Origin: BJGO01 sp039810885
GTDB taxonomy: Bacteria > Bacteroidota > Bacteroidia > Chitinophagales > UBA10324
NCBI GenBank assembly: GCA_039810885.1
Contig: JBDHXV010000008.1
Coordinates: 7,844 to 71,843 of the forward strand
Direction: 5' to 3'
DNA: 64,000 bases
Below are positions 1-9,226 of this stretch, in pieces (the first letter of the stretch is position 1; each line of letters begins with the position of its first letter). The translations under genes were made by a program, and so were the position numbers. A model generated the notes under the pieces. That model saw only the letters and a program-made list of their open reading frames with translations, made no database searches and was not told the DNA's origin.

Positions 1-163
1 CAATACTCTTTGTATTTTGATTAACACGTATGTTTATAATCGTGTGTTTGATATCGATTGTATCGCTGCGTTCTTTAGATGCCGCAAATATTTTTATTGA
101 AAGTATAACGCCTAATAAAGTCAGACACGTAACACGAAATATTCTAATAGCTTTCGGAGTCAT
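1..163 (-). CDS. M1-like metallopeptidase, N-terminal fragment (cut by window edge)
   Basis: The 54 readable codons begin with ATG at 163, inside the 3' end of panB (20-bp overlap), and run off the left edge without a stop. Residues 1-28 look like a signal peptide (basic start, hydrophobic stretch ending in FAAS). They are followed by an acidic/polar segment containing IDIKHTIINIRVNQNTKSI, which resembles the first strand of M1 aminopeptidase-type proteins, where the substrate-binding N-domain starts with a D-x-K-H-hydrophobic pattern. The overlap with panB suggests translational coupling. No catalytic HExxH can be seen because the domain lies outside the window, so the family is an inference from one strand. 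A secreted protein of some kind is fairly safe. Confidence 0.5.
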   Translation of the reverse strand, partial: MTPKAIRIFRVTCLTLLGVILSIKIFAASKERSDTIDIKHTIINIRVNQNTKSI

Positions 164-959
164 TCGGGAAGTCTTCTGATTTTACATCATTTACATAACG
201 GTTCACAGCATTTTGTATCTCATCATATAGGTTAAGATAGCGACGCAAGAAGCGTGGTTGAAACATTTTATTGATACCTAACATATCATGTAGAACAAGT
301 ACTTGTCCATCGGTGTGCGGCCCAGCTCCTATACCGATGGTAGGAATAGCCAGCGATTCTGTTACCGTTTGGGCCAAAGTGCTCGGTATTTTTTCTAATA
401 CTAAGGCAAAGCACCCGGCCTTTTGCAATAGCTGTGCATCGGCTATGAGTTTATCTGCTTCTTGTTGAGCCGTGGCTCGCACAGCGTAAGTTCCAAACTT
501 GTAAATTGATTGAGGAGTGAGTCCAAGGTGCCCCATCACCGGCACTCCGGCTGAGATAATGCGCTGAATAGAATCTACTACCTCTTGACCGCCTTCCAAT
601 TTTACGGCGTGAGCACCACTTTCTTTCATTATTCTTATTGTCGAATTAAGGGCTTCTTTCGAATTTCCCTGATAAGAGCCAAAGGGCAGATCTACCACAA
701 CTAATGCACGATGGATGGCCCGTACTACACTCGACGCATGGTAGATCATCTGATCTAAGGTGATAGGTAAGGTTGTTTCATGACCGGCCATCACATTGGA
801 GGCAGAGTCTCCAACCAAGATCACGTCTATTCCTCCTGCATCAACCACTTTGGCTAAAGAATAGTCGTAGGCAGTGAGCATAGCGATTTTCACCCCGGCA
901 TCCTTCATCTCTTGAAGTGTGTTGGTTGTTATTTTTTTGGTTTTCCTAAAGTCCTCCAT
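144..959 (-). CDS. panB: 3-methyl-2-oxobutanoate hydroxymethyltransferase
   Basis: PanB transfers a hydroxymethyl group from 5,10-methylene-THF to 2-oxoisovalerate to give ketopantoate, the first step of pantothenate synthesis in the cytoplasm. At 271 residues it is full length for this TIM-barrel family. The metal-binding stretch GDSASNVMAGHETT (residues 50-63), VVDLPFGS (about 88-95), KLEGG (120-124), the LEKIP segment with the catalytic Glu (189) and the IGIGAG phosphate-type loop (208-213) are all present. ATG at 959 is the first start and gives the normal N-terminus. The gene overlaps the following minus-strand peptidase gene, so the two are probably cotranscribed. Confidence 0.95.
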   Translation of the reverse strand: MEDFRKTKKITTNTLQEMKDAGVKIAMLTAYDYSLAKVVDAGGIDVILVGDSASNVMAGHETTLPITLDQMIYHASSVVRAIHRALVVVDLPFGSYQGNSKEALNSTIRIMKESGAHAVKLEGGQEVVDSIQRIISAGVPVMGHLGLTPQSIYKFGTYAVRATAQQEADKLIADAQLLQKAGCFALVLEKIPSTLAQTVTESLAIPTIGIGAGPHTDGQVLVLHDMLGINKMFQPRFLRRYLNLYDEIQNAVNRYVNDVKSEDFPNDSESY

Positions 960-970
960 AGTGATGCAAA

Positions 971-1001
971 GAAAAGTATTTATTGTGTCCTATCATAACA
1001 A
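971..1001 (-). promoter_or_regulatory. Candidate Bacteroidota promoter of panB
   Basis: On the minus strand TTG (999-1001) is followed after 20 bases by TACTTTTC (971-978), one base from the Bacteroidota -7 consensus TAnnTTTG. The predicted start of transcription falls only a few bases before the panB ATG at 959, so the leader would be very short. Inferred from consensus only. Confidence 0.35.
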
Positions 1002-1183
1002 TCAAAATGAGCTTATGAATAAGTTCTCTTTTGTGAAAAATTAAAGATCATTTTTTCTATCCACAGTTTTTTGCACAATGTCACTTTTTATTTGTCCTTT
1101 CAATCGGAGAATTAACAGCCGTCAACTCTTCAAGGCTAAAAAATAAACTTCTCCAAATAATGTTTCAGTCTGATTATTGTGAT

Positions 1184-2137
1184 ATGATTAGAATCGGCGT
1201 TTTAGGTTATGACCCCATACTACCTGTTTGTTTGCAATTAATCCAAGAGTTGCCTGGCTTTGAAGCGGTTCAAGGTTATTCAGAGCTTTCTATTGAAATA
1301 TCGTTAATAGAACAGTGCGGCTTATATTGTGCTCAATCTACACAGGACTTATTTCATCAGTCTGACATCATCTTGTTTCTAAGCAAAGAAAGGCAACAAC
1401 TTCGTTTGGTTGAAAAAGCAATCAAATATCATAAGCATATCTATCTCTATCAGTTTAATCAATTTCAAACGGACTACATGCATCACCTGAACAACTTATG
1501 CCAGGAAACCGGAGTGGCCACTATGGTGCATTTAGCCTGGATGCATCACCCTATAACGTATGGTATTTTACCTCATTTAACTCAACCACAACGCATTGAA
1601 GTAAATTTTGAAGGGTTACTCGATATGGAACACGATAGTCTTGTGGAATATTCTACCTTATTGAACCTTTCCATGTTATTGTATAGTTTAAACAATTCGC
1701 ACAATTCACGTACATCGATTCAACGTATTACCGTTGCAGAGCAAAACTCCGAGGCCTTAAATATTCGTTTTGAGTATCCACATGGCTGCGTAGCCGATAT
1801 TATGTTGGATAGTGTCATCGACAGCAATAATAAAGAGTTGAAGATTTATCAAAAACATACCTATCTGCAAGCAAACTACAGTAACAGTGAGCTTAGATTG
1901 CATTATATTGAACCCAGAAACAAAAATATAGTTAAGTCAAAGACTGCTATTCAGGCCGTTAATATTGAAAAACCTACAATAAACATCCAGCAGCTACCAT
2001 CTTTAACGCAGTTTCTTTTATCGGTGCAGAACCATGAAAATATGCCGCTGGGTAGTATCCCTGATTTATATAACGCGATGAGGGTCACCGATAGATTGAA
2101 AGAGAAAATTGCTTTATCCGAAATGTTCGTGCAATAA
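1184..2137 (+). CDS. Gfo/Idh/MocA-like oxidoreductase, divergent
   Basis: The protein starts with a Rossmann-type strand and glycine turn (IRIGVLGYDPI). It goes on with a pattern typical of the nucleotide-binding domain of Gfo/Idh/MocA proteins: a strand ending in SDIILFLS (about residues 71-78 of the shorter form), a helix, then HKHIYLYQFNQF. The C-terminal half could be the alpha/beta substrate domain. The classical EKP motif is not recognisable, so activity is uncertain. ATG at 1160 would add eight residues; I prefer ATG 1184, which places the first strand directly at the N-terminus. It stands at the head of a plus-strand run leading to a lipoprotein and an exopolysaccharide transferase, which suggests a role in sugar or cell-surface metabolism, but this is only context. 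Confidence 0.5.
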   Translation: MIRIGVLGYDPILPVCLQLIQELPGFEAVQGYSELSIEISLIEQCGLYCAQSTQDLFHQSDIILFLSKERQQLRLVEKAIKYHKHIYLYQFNQFQTDYMHHLNNLCQETGVATMVHLAWMHHPITYGILPHLTQPQRIEVNFEGLLDMEHDSLVEYSTLLNLSMLLYSLNNSHNSRTSIQRITVAEQNSEALNIRFEYPHGCVADIMLDSVIDSNNKELKIYQKHTYLQANYSNSELRLHYIEPRNKNIVKSKTAIQAVNIEKPTINIQQLPSLTQFLLSVQNHENMPLGSIPDLYNAMRVTDRLKEKIALSEMFVQ

Positions 2138-2177
2138 TTATATTCGCACTCCGTTTTTGAGCAAACCCACCTAAATA

Positions 2178-3029
2178 TTGAAGCAGAGAGCTACATTAGC
2201 AATTTCTATTTTACTTTATTTCCTGTTCTTTTTGGGTGCGTGCAATATAATTAACCCCGCAGAACCGGTGCCCAGCTACTTACGTATTCACGAACCTCAA
2301 TTAATAACACTGCCCGGACAAGGAACATCATCTGAAAATATTACTAACTACTGGCTCTTTGCAAATAATAAGGCACAAGGAGTTTTCAATCGAACGGGTA
2401 CTTTTCCTCTAATTGGCGAAGGGCAAACCAGACTAAATCTTCTTGCAGGAATAAAGGATAATGGAATAAGCAATCTGCGTGTGGTTTATCCCTTCTATAC
2501 TGCAGATACAATTACCGTTACATTAAACCCAAACAGTACAATAGATATCTATCCTACCTTTCGATATATAGAAGGAACACAATTTAAGTTGATGGAAGAT
2601 TTTGAATTAGGCTCTGTATTGGTTAACGCCGATACCTCAAATCCGGTAATAAGAAGCAATCTACCCGGGGATGTATTTGAAGGCAGCTATTCTGCAAAAA
2701 TTAAAATAGACAGTAGTCATCCTGCTGTAGAACTTAGCAGTATTGATCCGTTTACGCTACCTCTCCTAGGGTATGATATATACATTGAATTGAATTATAA
2801 GTCCGATGTGAGTTTTATGATAGGCTTGCAAAATATGGCCACACAACAAAAGTTTTATCAATGGGCAATAAATCCCAAGGGGAATTGGAATAAAATTTAT
2901 CTCAATGCAAAAACATTGGTAAATAATGTCAACAGTACTAATTGGAAATTACTCTTATATAGTGCTCCCGAAGACAACAGCGTTACACATTACATTCATT
3001 TAGATGACATCAAAGTTCTTAGTCAGTAG
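2178..3029 (+). CDS. Secreted lipoprotein, unknown function
   Basis: This 283-residue protein has an N-terminal hydrophobic segment ending in FFLGAC (lipobox, Cys about 22), so it should be lipid-anchored after signal peptidase II cleavage. The rest is strand-rich. The C-terminal half (about 140-283) starts with FKLMEDFELGS and ends with IHLDDIKVLSQ, a pattern seen in jelly-roll, carbohydrate-binding-like domains of Bacteroidota lipoproteins. The start codon is TTG: no ATG lies near, and this TTG gives a complete signal peptide. The stop abuts the TTG start of the next gene with no gap, indicating translational coupling with the glycosyltransferase. I cannot name a ligand. Confidence 0.7.
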   Translation: MKQRATLAISILLYFLFFLGACNIINPAEPVPSYLRIHEPQLITLPGQGTSSENITNYWLFANNKAQGVFNRTGTFPLIGEGQTRLNLLAGIKDNGISNLRVVYPFYTADTITVTLNPNSTIDIYPTFRYIEGTQFKLMEDFELGSVLVNADTSNPVIRSNLPGDVFEGSYSAKIKIDSSHPAVELSSIDPFTLPLLGYDIYIELNYKSDVSFMIGLQNMATQQKFYQWAINPKGNWNKIYLNAKTLVNNVNSTNWKLLLYSAPEDNSVTHYIHLDDIKVLSQ

Positions 3030-4451
3030 TTGAATAAATATAAATACCAGGGAACAAGATTATATGCTGCCGGCGACTGGGTGGCCGCTGTGCTTTCTTG
3101 GTGTCTTTTCTTCAATGCAAGGAAGGTACTCATTGAGGGCTATCAATGGTCAGATGCTTCTTCGCATTTGTACGACATGAAATTTATATGGGGATTAGCA
3201 CTTATTCCGATAGGTTGGCTCATTTTCTTCTTTGCAACCGGCACCTACACGAACATTTATCGTAAATCTCGTATCAACGAAGTCATATTCACTTTCTTAA
3301 GCATTCTTGCTGGAGTATTAATTCTATTCTTTATTGTATTGCTTGACGATAGTGTGCGCCGTTATAGCGATTACTACATTGCCATTTTGCTGTTGTTTAG
3401 TTTTCAGTTTGTTCTAACTGTAATATCACGTTTGTTGATACTCAATCGTGCTAAGCGACAAATTCTAAAAGGCACGCACGGGTTTAATACACTTATCATC
3501 GGGGGTAATGCTCGTGCTGTTGAGGTGTATCAAAATATTACTCAACGTACTAAATCCTTGGGATATCTTTTTAAGGGCTTTATTGACACTAATGGAAACA
3601 GCACAAAGGGGCTCGCTGCCTATCTGAAATGTTTAGGAAAAATGGATGCTCTCACACGCGTGATTGAGGAGCAAAAAATTGATGAGGTTATCGTTGCTAT
3701 TGATTCCAACGAACATCCAAAAATAAATTACATTATCAATCAATTAGTAAACAAAGGCGTAGTGATCAAAATTATCCCGGATGTGTATGACATTCTCAGC
3801 GGGAGTGTAAAAATGCATCATATTATGGGCACGGCATTTATTGAAATATATCCTCAACTTATGCCCCGTTGGCAGTATATCTTCAAACGCTTCTTCGATA
3901 TCACCATCTCTGTTTTTGTAATGGTACTACTCTCTCCGCTCTATCTGTTTATTGCTATCAAGGTACGTCTGTCTTCTAAAGGCCCTATTCTTTATCGTCA
4001 GCAGCGAATAGGCTTATATGGGAAACCATTTACAATATACAAGTTCAGAAGTATGTATGTAGATGCAGAAAAGGGCGGCCCGGCATTATCAAAAAAAGAT
4101 GATGCCCGCATTACGCCATGGGGGCGCGTTATGCGCAAATGGCGTTTAGATGAATTGCCGCAATTTTATAATGTATTAATTGGCGAAATGAGTTTGGTAG
4201 GCCCACGACCGGAGCGCCAATATTATATTGACCAATTGCTTATGCGCATAGAGGACTATAAGCATCTTCAACGAGCGCAACCAGGTATCACATCGTGGGG
4301 CATGGTACAATTCGGGTATGCTCAAAATATTGATGAAATGATACAACGAATGAAATATGATCTGATTTATATTGAAAACATGTCGCTTCTATTAGATTTA
4401 AAAATCCTACTTTATACAATCCGTGTGATTTTGCAAGGTCGCGGTAAATAA
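3030..4451 (+). CDS. Exopolysaccharide biosynthesis polyprenyl-phosphate sugar-1-P transferase
   Basis: The 473-residue protein has the WcaJ/WbaP-type layout. Four or five membrane segments lie in the first 145 residues, then a Rossmann-like CoA-binding region (FNTLIIGGNARAVEVYQ, about 150-166), and a C-terminal bacterial sugar transferase domain from about 285. That domain contains KRFFDI, LYRQQRIG, FTIYKFRSM, WRLDELPQF and GEMSLVGPRPE, the conserved catalytic stretches. Members load the first sugar phosphate onto undecaprenyl phosphate at the inner membrane to begin capsule or exopolysaccharide repeat synthesis. TTG start, directly abutting the lipoprotein gene upstream. The sugar donor cannot be told from sequence. 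Confidence 0.9.
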   Translation: MNKYKYQGTRLYAAGDWVAAVLSWCLFFNARKVLIEGYQWSDASSHLYDMKFIWGLALIPIGWLIFFFATGTYTNIYRKSRINEVIFTFLSILAGVLILFFIVLLDDSVRRYSDYYIAILLLFSFQFVLTVISRLLILNRAKRQILKGTHGFNTLIIGGNARAVEVYQNITQRTKSLGYLFKGFIDTNGNSTKGLAAYLKCLGKMDALTRVIEEQKIDEVIVAIDSNEHPKINYIINQLVNKGVVIKIIPDVYDILSGSVKMHHIMGTAFIEIYPQLMPRWQYIFKRFFDITISVFVMVLLSPLYLFIAIKVRLSSKGPILYRQQRIGLYGKPFTIYKFRSMYVDAEKGGPALSKKDDARITPWGRVMRKWRLDELPQFYNVLIGEMSLVGPRPERQYYIDQLLMRIEDYKHLQRAQPGITSWGMVQFGYAQNIDEMIQRMKYDLIYIENMSLLLDLKILLYTIRVILQGRGK

Positions 4452-4512
4452 AATATCCTCACTGCTACAATTTAAGATTCTTCTTTCCCCTACCCTGCTT
4501 ATTTTTAACGCT

Positions 4513-6642
4513 ATGAAAAAATGGCTCATACTCTGTTCACTGCTTCTGATTGTTCATCATCTCATTGCACAAAAAAAGGAACTCAGTCTTGATGATGCAG
4601 TTCTGCGCGGAAGAACGCTCCTCTCACCTAAGCGGTTAAATCAGTTGAGTTTTATACCGCATTCCGACAATTACGTATTCACCTATAATAATAAATTGGT
4701 TGTCACGAATCCAAATACAAATGCAGTTGATAGTATTGATGTAGTAGCTATTGTCAATTCTCAAATTAAGGATATTGAACTTACCCGCTTTCCCTTGATT
4801 AACTGGCGATCTACAAATGAATTTTATTTTGTTGTTGACAGTGTCATCTATACCTTTAACATTGCGTCTATGTCTGTGAGTAGAGCCAATACAATGCATT
4901 CTGATGCTGAAGATGTAGATATCCATGATGCTACATTAAACTGTGCTTATACACTGCGGAACAGTTTATACGTCTCTATAAATAATGAGCAAATACTTAT
5001 TGCAGAGCCCGAGACCGATGGTATTGTATATGGCAAGTCTGTTCATCGCCAGGAATTCGGCATCGAGAAAGGAACCTTCTGGAATCATACAGGGACACAA
5101 CTTGCACTGTATCGAATGAATGAAACAATGGTTGCAAAATATCCAATCTATGTTTTAGAAAGCAAGCCTGCAGCAGCCCGATATATACGATACCCTATGG
5201 CTGGCGCCACTTCTCACCATGTAGATATCTATGTTTATGATACTAAAACACGAAATCATGTGAAGTTAGATATTAGTGGCCCCGATGACCAATATCTCAC
5301 AAACATCTCCTGGAGTATTGATGACAAGTATATTTCAGTTGCGATCTTAAATCGCGATCAAAACTATATGCAATTAAATATATATGATGCACAGAGTGGA
5401 AAATTTGTAAAAACCTTATTTGAAGAGAAAAATGACAAATATGTCGAGCCGCTTCACCCGGCAATTTTCACAAAAGATAACAAGCATATTCTCTGGCAGT
5501 CGCAGCGTGACGGATACAATAGTATCTATGTTTATGACTGGAACGGCAAACTTATTCGCCAACTCACAAAGGATGTTATTGTACTAGATTATATTACGAC
5601 GGACGAAAGTGGGTCCAACATATACTTAAACGTAGTTAAACCTAACAGCCTCACACATTACTGCATTACGGTTAACATCAATACGGGCAAAACCAATATG
5701 CTCTTTGATGACAAAACAAATGTGGTACAATCAATAGTATCCGATAGAGGATCCTACTCCATTTTGCATCAATCCAATTCAACCATACCGCGCCGATACA
5801 CTTTAGTGCAACAGAAAAAAAATATAAAATTGACTCGCATACTCTATGAGCCCGAAAACCCACTGACGAACTATCTGATTGGAACAACAGAAATCAGTAC
5901 AATAAAAGCCACGGATGGCACACTTCTTTACCAGCGTCTGATTAAGCCACAAAACTTTGATGCCGCTAAGAAATATCCGGTAATCGTTTATGTATATGGC
6001 GGGCCGCACGCACAGATGATAACTGATGCTTATCTCAATGGGGGCGAATTATGGATGCATTATTTAGCTAATAAAGGATTTCTTATTTATACAATAGATA
6101 ATCGTGGTTCTGCCAATCGCGGTCTGGTGTTTGAGCAAGCTACCTTCCGACATCTTGGAAATATTGAAATGCAGGACCAAATGACAGGCGTTAATTACCT
6201 GAAATCACTAAGTTATGTTGACGCTAATCGCCTTGGCGTGGATGGTTGGAGTTTTGGTGGCTTTATGACGATAAGCTTAATGACGCGGCAAAATAATACG
6301 TTCAAAGTTGCTGTAGCCGGTGGCCCTGTAATAGATTGGGCCTACTACGAGGTGATGTACACGGAGCGTTATATGGATACTCCACAAACAAATGAAAGTG
6401 GGTATAAAGAGAGCAGCCTGTTTAACTATATTGACAATCTCAATGGGCGGTTATTGATTATTCATGGAACCTCTGATGATGTTGTACTTTGGCAACATTC
6501 ATTAGAATACATTCAACAATGTGTAAAGAAAGAGAAACAGCTAGATTATTTTGTATATCCTGAGCACGAACATAATGTGTTAGGCCCTGATCGATTACAT
6601 CTTATGAGGAAAATTACAGATTACTTTATTGAACATCTGTAA
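4513..6642 (+). CDS. Dipeptidyl peptidase IV (S9B family)
   Basis: A 709-residue secreted serine peptidase that removes X-Pro/X-Ala dipeptides from peptide N-termini. Residues 1-19 form a signal peptide. The N-terminal half is a beta-propeller with repeated blade sequences, and the alpha/beta-hydrolase domain occupies about the last 250 residues. The nucleophile elbow GWSFGG places Ser at 580, the acid lies in HGTSDD (about 655) and the His in PEHEHN (685 or 687), the normal DPP IV order. VYGGPHAQ provides the conserved oxyanion segment. It probably acts in the periplasm or at the surface in peptide scavenging. The stop is 14 bases from the end of the convergent respiratory operon. Confidence 0.93.
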   Translation: MKKWLILCSLLLIVHHLIAQKKELSLDDAVLRGRTLLSPKRLNQLSFIPHSDNYVFTYNNKLVVTNPNTNAVDSIDVVAIVNSQIKDIELTRFPLINWRSTNEFYFVVDSVIYTFNIASMSVSRANTMHSDAEDVDIHDATLNCAYTLRNSLYVSINNEQILIAEPETDGIVYGKSVHRQEFGIEKGTFWNHTGTQLALYRMNETMVAKYPIYVLESKPAAARYIRYPMAGATSHHVDIYVYDTKTRNHVKLDISGPDDQYLTNISWSIDDKYISVAILNRDQNYMQLNIYDAQSGKFVKTLFEEKNDKYVEPLHPAIFTKDNKHILWQSQRDGYNSIYVYDWNGKLIRQLTKDVIVLDYITTDESGSNIYLNVVKPNSLTHYCITVNINTGKTNMLFDDKTNVVQSIVSDRGSYSILHQSNSTIPRRYTLVQQKKNIKLTRILYEPENPLTNYLIGTTEISTIKATDGTLLYQRLIKPQNFDAAKKYPVIVYVYGGPHAQMITDAYLNGGELWMHYLANKGFLIYTIDNRGSANRGLVFEQATFRHLGNIEMQDQMTGVNYLKSLSYVDANRLGVDGWSFGGFMTISLMTRQNNTFKVAVAGGPVIDWAYYEVMYTERYMDTPQTNESGYKESSLFNYIDNLNGRLLIIHGTSDDVVLWQHSLEYIQQCVKKEKQLDYFVYPEHEHNVLGPDRLHLMRKITDYFIEHL

Positions 6643-6656
6643 GCATAGAATACGAT

Positions 6657-6899
6657 TTACTCTATTGTTTTGTTTTTCTTGTTGCGTGTGTACCACCAGT
6701 AACCGATTGCTGCAACCATAATATAAGGTATCAATATCAAATACATAATACCGGCATTAATACCCTTTGCCGTATTGTTTCCCTCTCTCAAACTCGACTC
6801 TGCATTAGCCTTGCACATTGCACATTGTGCCAATGTTAAATCACTGTGCAATAGTAGCACAACAAGTAGTGCAATTAAAAGCAGACTCTTGATTTTCAT
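6657..6899 (-). CDS. Small CxxC membrane protein at end of the oxidase operon
   Basis: This 80-residue protein has an N-terminal signal or membrane segment (about 4-24), then QCAMCKANAE, which puts a CxxC pair just outside the membrane, and a second membrane segment (about 48-68) with a basic cytoplasmic tail. I do not know a named family. It is the last gene of the actA-to-oxidase operon, 15 bases after the DUF420 gene, next to the copper chaperone SCO. A role in copper handling or thiol chemistry during oxidase assembly is a reasonable guess from place and the CxxC, not a demonstrated function. Confidence 0.6.
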   Translation of the reverse strand: MKIKSLLLIALLVVLLLHSDLTLAQCAMCKANAESSLREGNNTAKGINAGIMYLILIPYIMVAAIGYWWYTRNKKNKTIE

Positions 6900-6914
6900 A
6901 TAGCGAAGTTACAT

Positions 6915-7454
6915 CTAAATATAATAGGGCGAAAGCATCAAGTAAACAAGGACTCCGGTAAGGGCCACATAAAGCCATAAGGGCCATGTATAACGGGCAA
7001 GTCGTTTATGTTTATCGAAGCGTTCTTGCAAAGCACGAATTAAAGTCAATAAGATTAATGGAAGTATTAAAGCTGCAAGGATAATGTGTGTAGTAAGTAC
7101 GAGCAAGTAGATTACTTTCAAGATGCCGGTTCCGCCATATTTCGTTGGCTCAGTAAAAAAATGATAGATAAGATAGCTGATTAAAAAAATACACGACAGG
7201 GAAAATGCGCCTATCATACTATACTTATGCGCTTTAATATTTCTTTTTGATATGAAATGGCGGCCTGCAATTAAAAGCATTGCCGTTGAAAAATTAAGTG
7301 AAGCATGAAATGCCGGTAACAATGAAAGATTGAATCCATGATCAATCTGTGGTGGTGTTAAATAAAATAAATAAATAACTACAATCGGTATTACGATAGA
7401 CACAATCGCTACCGGAACAATAAAACTTCTTTTTTGAATAGGTTCAGGTGGCAT
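6915..7454 (-). CDS. DUF420 family membrane protein (oxidase-associated)
   Basis: 179 residues with five predicted membrane segments. It resembles the DUF420/YozB family, whose genes regularly sit beside cytochrome c oxidase genes. Histidines lie at membrane boundaries (HASLNFSTAMLLIAGRHFI, LTTHIILA, KHKRLARYTW), a pattern that could bind heme or metal. Members of this family have been linked to oxidase maturation or activity, but the biochemical role is not settled. The gene follows the SCO gene closely and precedes the small CxxC protein, so all three are likely late assembly factors of the oxidase. Confidence 0.75.
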   Translation of the reverse strand: MPPEPIQKRSFIVPVAIVSIVIPIVVIYLFYLTPPQIDHGFNLSLLPAFHASLNFSTAMLLIAGRHFISKRNIKAHKYSMIGAFSLSCIFLISYLIYHFFTEPTKYGGTGILKVIYLLVLTTHIILAALILPLILLTLIRALQERFDKHKRLARYTWPLWLYVALTGVLVYLMLSPYYI

Positions 7455-7482
7455 AAGAATGAGAAACTTTTCCTGAATCCAA

Positions 7483-8127
7483 TTATTGTTTCTTTTCCAC
7501 TAATAAACGCTCGATGGAGTTATACATGGAATCAACTTGCGTTTTATCTCCTAAATGAAAGTAGCCCCGTATCTTTCCCTCTCCATCAACCAGCACCGCC
7601 ATATTCGTGTGCGTAAATTGACCGGGCTGTGCTTCATCCGGTACAGCAGGCACTTTAAATCCTTTTACTGCAATCGTATCACGAATTACTGATGCATCGC
7701 CTGTCAAAAAATACCACTTGTCTTTTACTGCTCCGTAACGATCCGCATATTCCTTTAGCACATGAACATTATCTACTTCTGGATTAATAGAAAACGAAAC
7801 TAATTTAAAACGCTTTTCATCCTTATAGTTCCCTTGCACTTCTTTGAATTGCTCGCTCAATTTCGGACATATAGAATTACACGATGTAAAAAAGAAATCT
7901 GCCAGATAAATAAATCCTTTCAAATCGTCATTTGATAGGGAACTGCTATCTTGATCGGTTAAAGTAAAGACCGGTGCATCACCAAAATCTTTAGGCGCAG
8001 GGGGCACCGGCGGTACCTTGTGTTCAAAGAATATATAAAAACTTAATGGTAGCGCTATAGCTACCACTAACATAAATACTCTATTTCTTATTTTTTGACC
8101 TGAAGAAGGTGCAGTGCTTTGAGACAT
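7483..8127 (-). CDS. SCO1/SenC copper chaperone for cytochrome oxidase
   Basis: The 214-residue protein has one N-terminal membrane anchor (about 16-32) and a thioredoxin-like domain facing the periplasm. The copper site is clear: FFFTSCNSICPKLSEQF carries the CxxxCP motif (about residues 82-87), and the distal copper-ligand His lies in QFTHTNMAVLVDG near residue 175. SCO proteins deliver or reduce copper at the CuA site of subunit II, which is encoded in the same operon. The length is normal. It is located between subunit IV and the DUF420 protein. Confidence 0.9.
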   Translation of the reverse strand: MSQSTAPSSGQKIRNRVFMLVVAIALPLSFYIFFEHKVPPVPPAPKDFGDAPVFTLTDQDSSSLSNDDLKGFIYLADFFFTSCNSICPKLSEQFKEVQGNYKDEKRFKLVSFSINPEVDNVHVLKEYADRYGAVKDKWYFLTGDASVIRDTIAVKGFKVPAVPDEAQPGQFTHTNMAVLVDGEGKIRGYFHLGDKTQVDSMYNSIERLLVEKKQ

Positions 8128-8144
8128 AAACCAATGTAAAAAAC

Positions 8145-8489
8145 CTAATATCCTTGCATATTCAGCCAGCTATTTCCTTCAGTAAGCATAATGGCTACAG
8201 CATAAAGCAAAAGAATAGTAGGCAGCAATACAAGCATGATTAGAAATTTTGCCTCAAATTTTAAATGCATAAAGACCCCAACAATATAAATAGCTTTCAA
8301 CAAACTCATGGCGATGAAGAATACATTAAGAATCATGCGTGGTGCAGATGCCGGATAAATTAATGCACAAGCTACTTCCACAATCGTTACAATTAATAAT
8401 ATCCAGAAGGTGCGCCAAATTGTTTTTACCATACCATTACCGTCTGCTACTGTGGTTGCCGCAGCATTTGTATATGTGTCTTGTTTCAT
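8145..8489 (-). CDS. Cytochrome c oxidase subunit IV, bacterial type
   Basis: A 114-residue protein with three membrane segments (about 24-43, 50-75 and 82-105), matching the small prokaryotic subunit IV (COX4-like/CtaF) of caa3-type oxidases. The conserved central part reads FFIAMSLLKAIYIVGVFMHLKFE. This subunit stabilises the oxidase in the membrane and carries no cofactor. It lies directly after the two subunit III genes and before SCO, the usual order. Confidence 0.85.
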   Translation of the reverse strand: MKQDTYTNAAATTVADGNGMVKTIWRTFWILLIVTIVEVACALIYPASAPRMILNVFFIAMSLLKAIYIVGVFMHLKFEAKFLIMLVLLPTILLLYAVAIMLTEGNSWLNMQGY

Positions 8490-8518
8490 CGTAGTTATAT
8501 TTTAATTAGTGAAATTAT

Positions 8519-9217
8519 TTAAAGGAGATAAAAAGCCATGAATACGAAAACCCAAACTAAGTCAACAAAGTGCCAGTAAAGTCCAATCTTTTCGATCATT
8601 TCATAACTATCTTTTCGATCATAATACCCTTGTATTACTTTCAAGAAAATAATGATATTGATAACAACGCCGATCAGTACGTGAAATCCATGAAACCCGG
8701 TGATGGTAAAGAACAACCAACCAAAGGCTGCACTAGGGTATGATGGCTGATGCCCGCCATAAAATTCTGCTGGAATGCTGTGAAGAGTCATTCCCTCACG
8801 AATCAAATGTGTCCACTCCCACGCTTGACAGCCAAGAAATAAAGCACCACCAATGATGGTGAATAATAACCAGGTAGCTACTTTCTTTCTATTCTTGTCA
8901 TGATTTCCATAATGCACCGCTAACACCATAGTTACAGAGCTCATGATAAGAATAAATGTCATCAAACTCACAAACATCAAAGGCAGTTTTACACCTTCAA
9001 AGAAGGGAAATGAGTTAAAGACATCATTCGGATTAGGCCACGCATCGTAACTAAAACGTAGCGCACCATACGTTATCAAAAAGGTGCCGAAAGAAAAGGA
9101 GTCTCCCACCAGGAAGTACCACATCATTAATTTACCCCAACTAACTTTGAATGGGGAACGACCTCCATTCCAGATATTTTTTGTTGCAGGCGTATCTAAA
9201 GTCATTTCTGCTGACAT
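8519..9217 (-). CDS. Cytochrome c oxidase subunit III (first copy)
   Basis: 232 residues and about five to six membrane segments. The C-terminal half has the heme-copper oxidase subunit III signature: a conserved Glu-containing membrane helix, FFTITGFHGFHVLIGV, and the end IGLYWHFVDLVWVFVFMAFYLL. Subunit III binds lipid and supports proton uptake and turnover stability of the oxidase. A second, shorter subunit III-like gene lies 9 bases upstream in the operon. Paired genes of this type occur in Bacteroidota oxidase operons. It lies upstream of the subunit IV gene. Confidence 0.92.
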   Translation of the reverse strand: MSAEMTLDTPATKNIWNGGRSPFKVSWGKLMMWYFLVGDSFSFGTFLITYGALRFSYDAWPNPNDVFNSFPFFEGVKLPLMFVSLMTFILIMSSVTMVLAVHYGNHDKNRKKVATWLLFTIIGGALFLGCQAWEWTHLIREGMTLHSIPAEFYGGHQPSYPSAAFGWLFFTITGFHGFHVLIGVVINIIIFLKVIQGYYDRKDSYEMIEKIGLYWHFVDLVWVFVFMAFYLL

Positions 9218-9226
9218 AGGCTAAGG

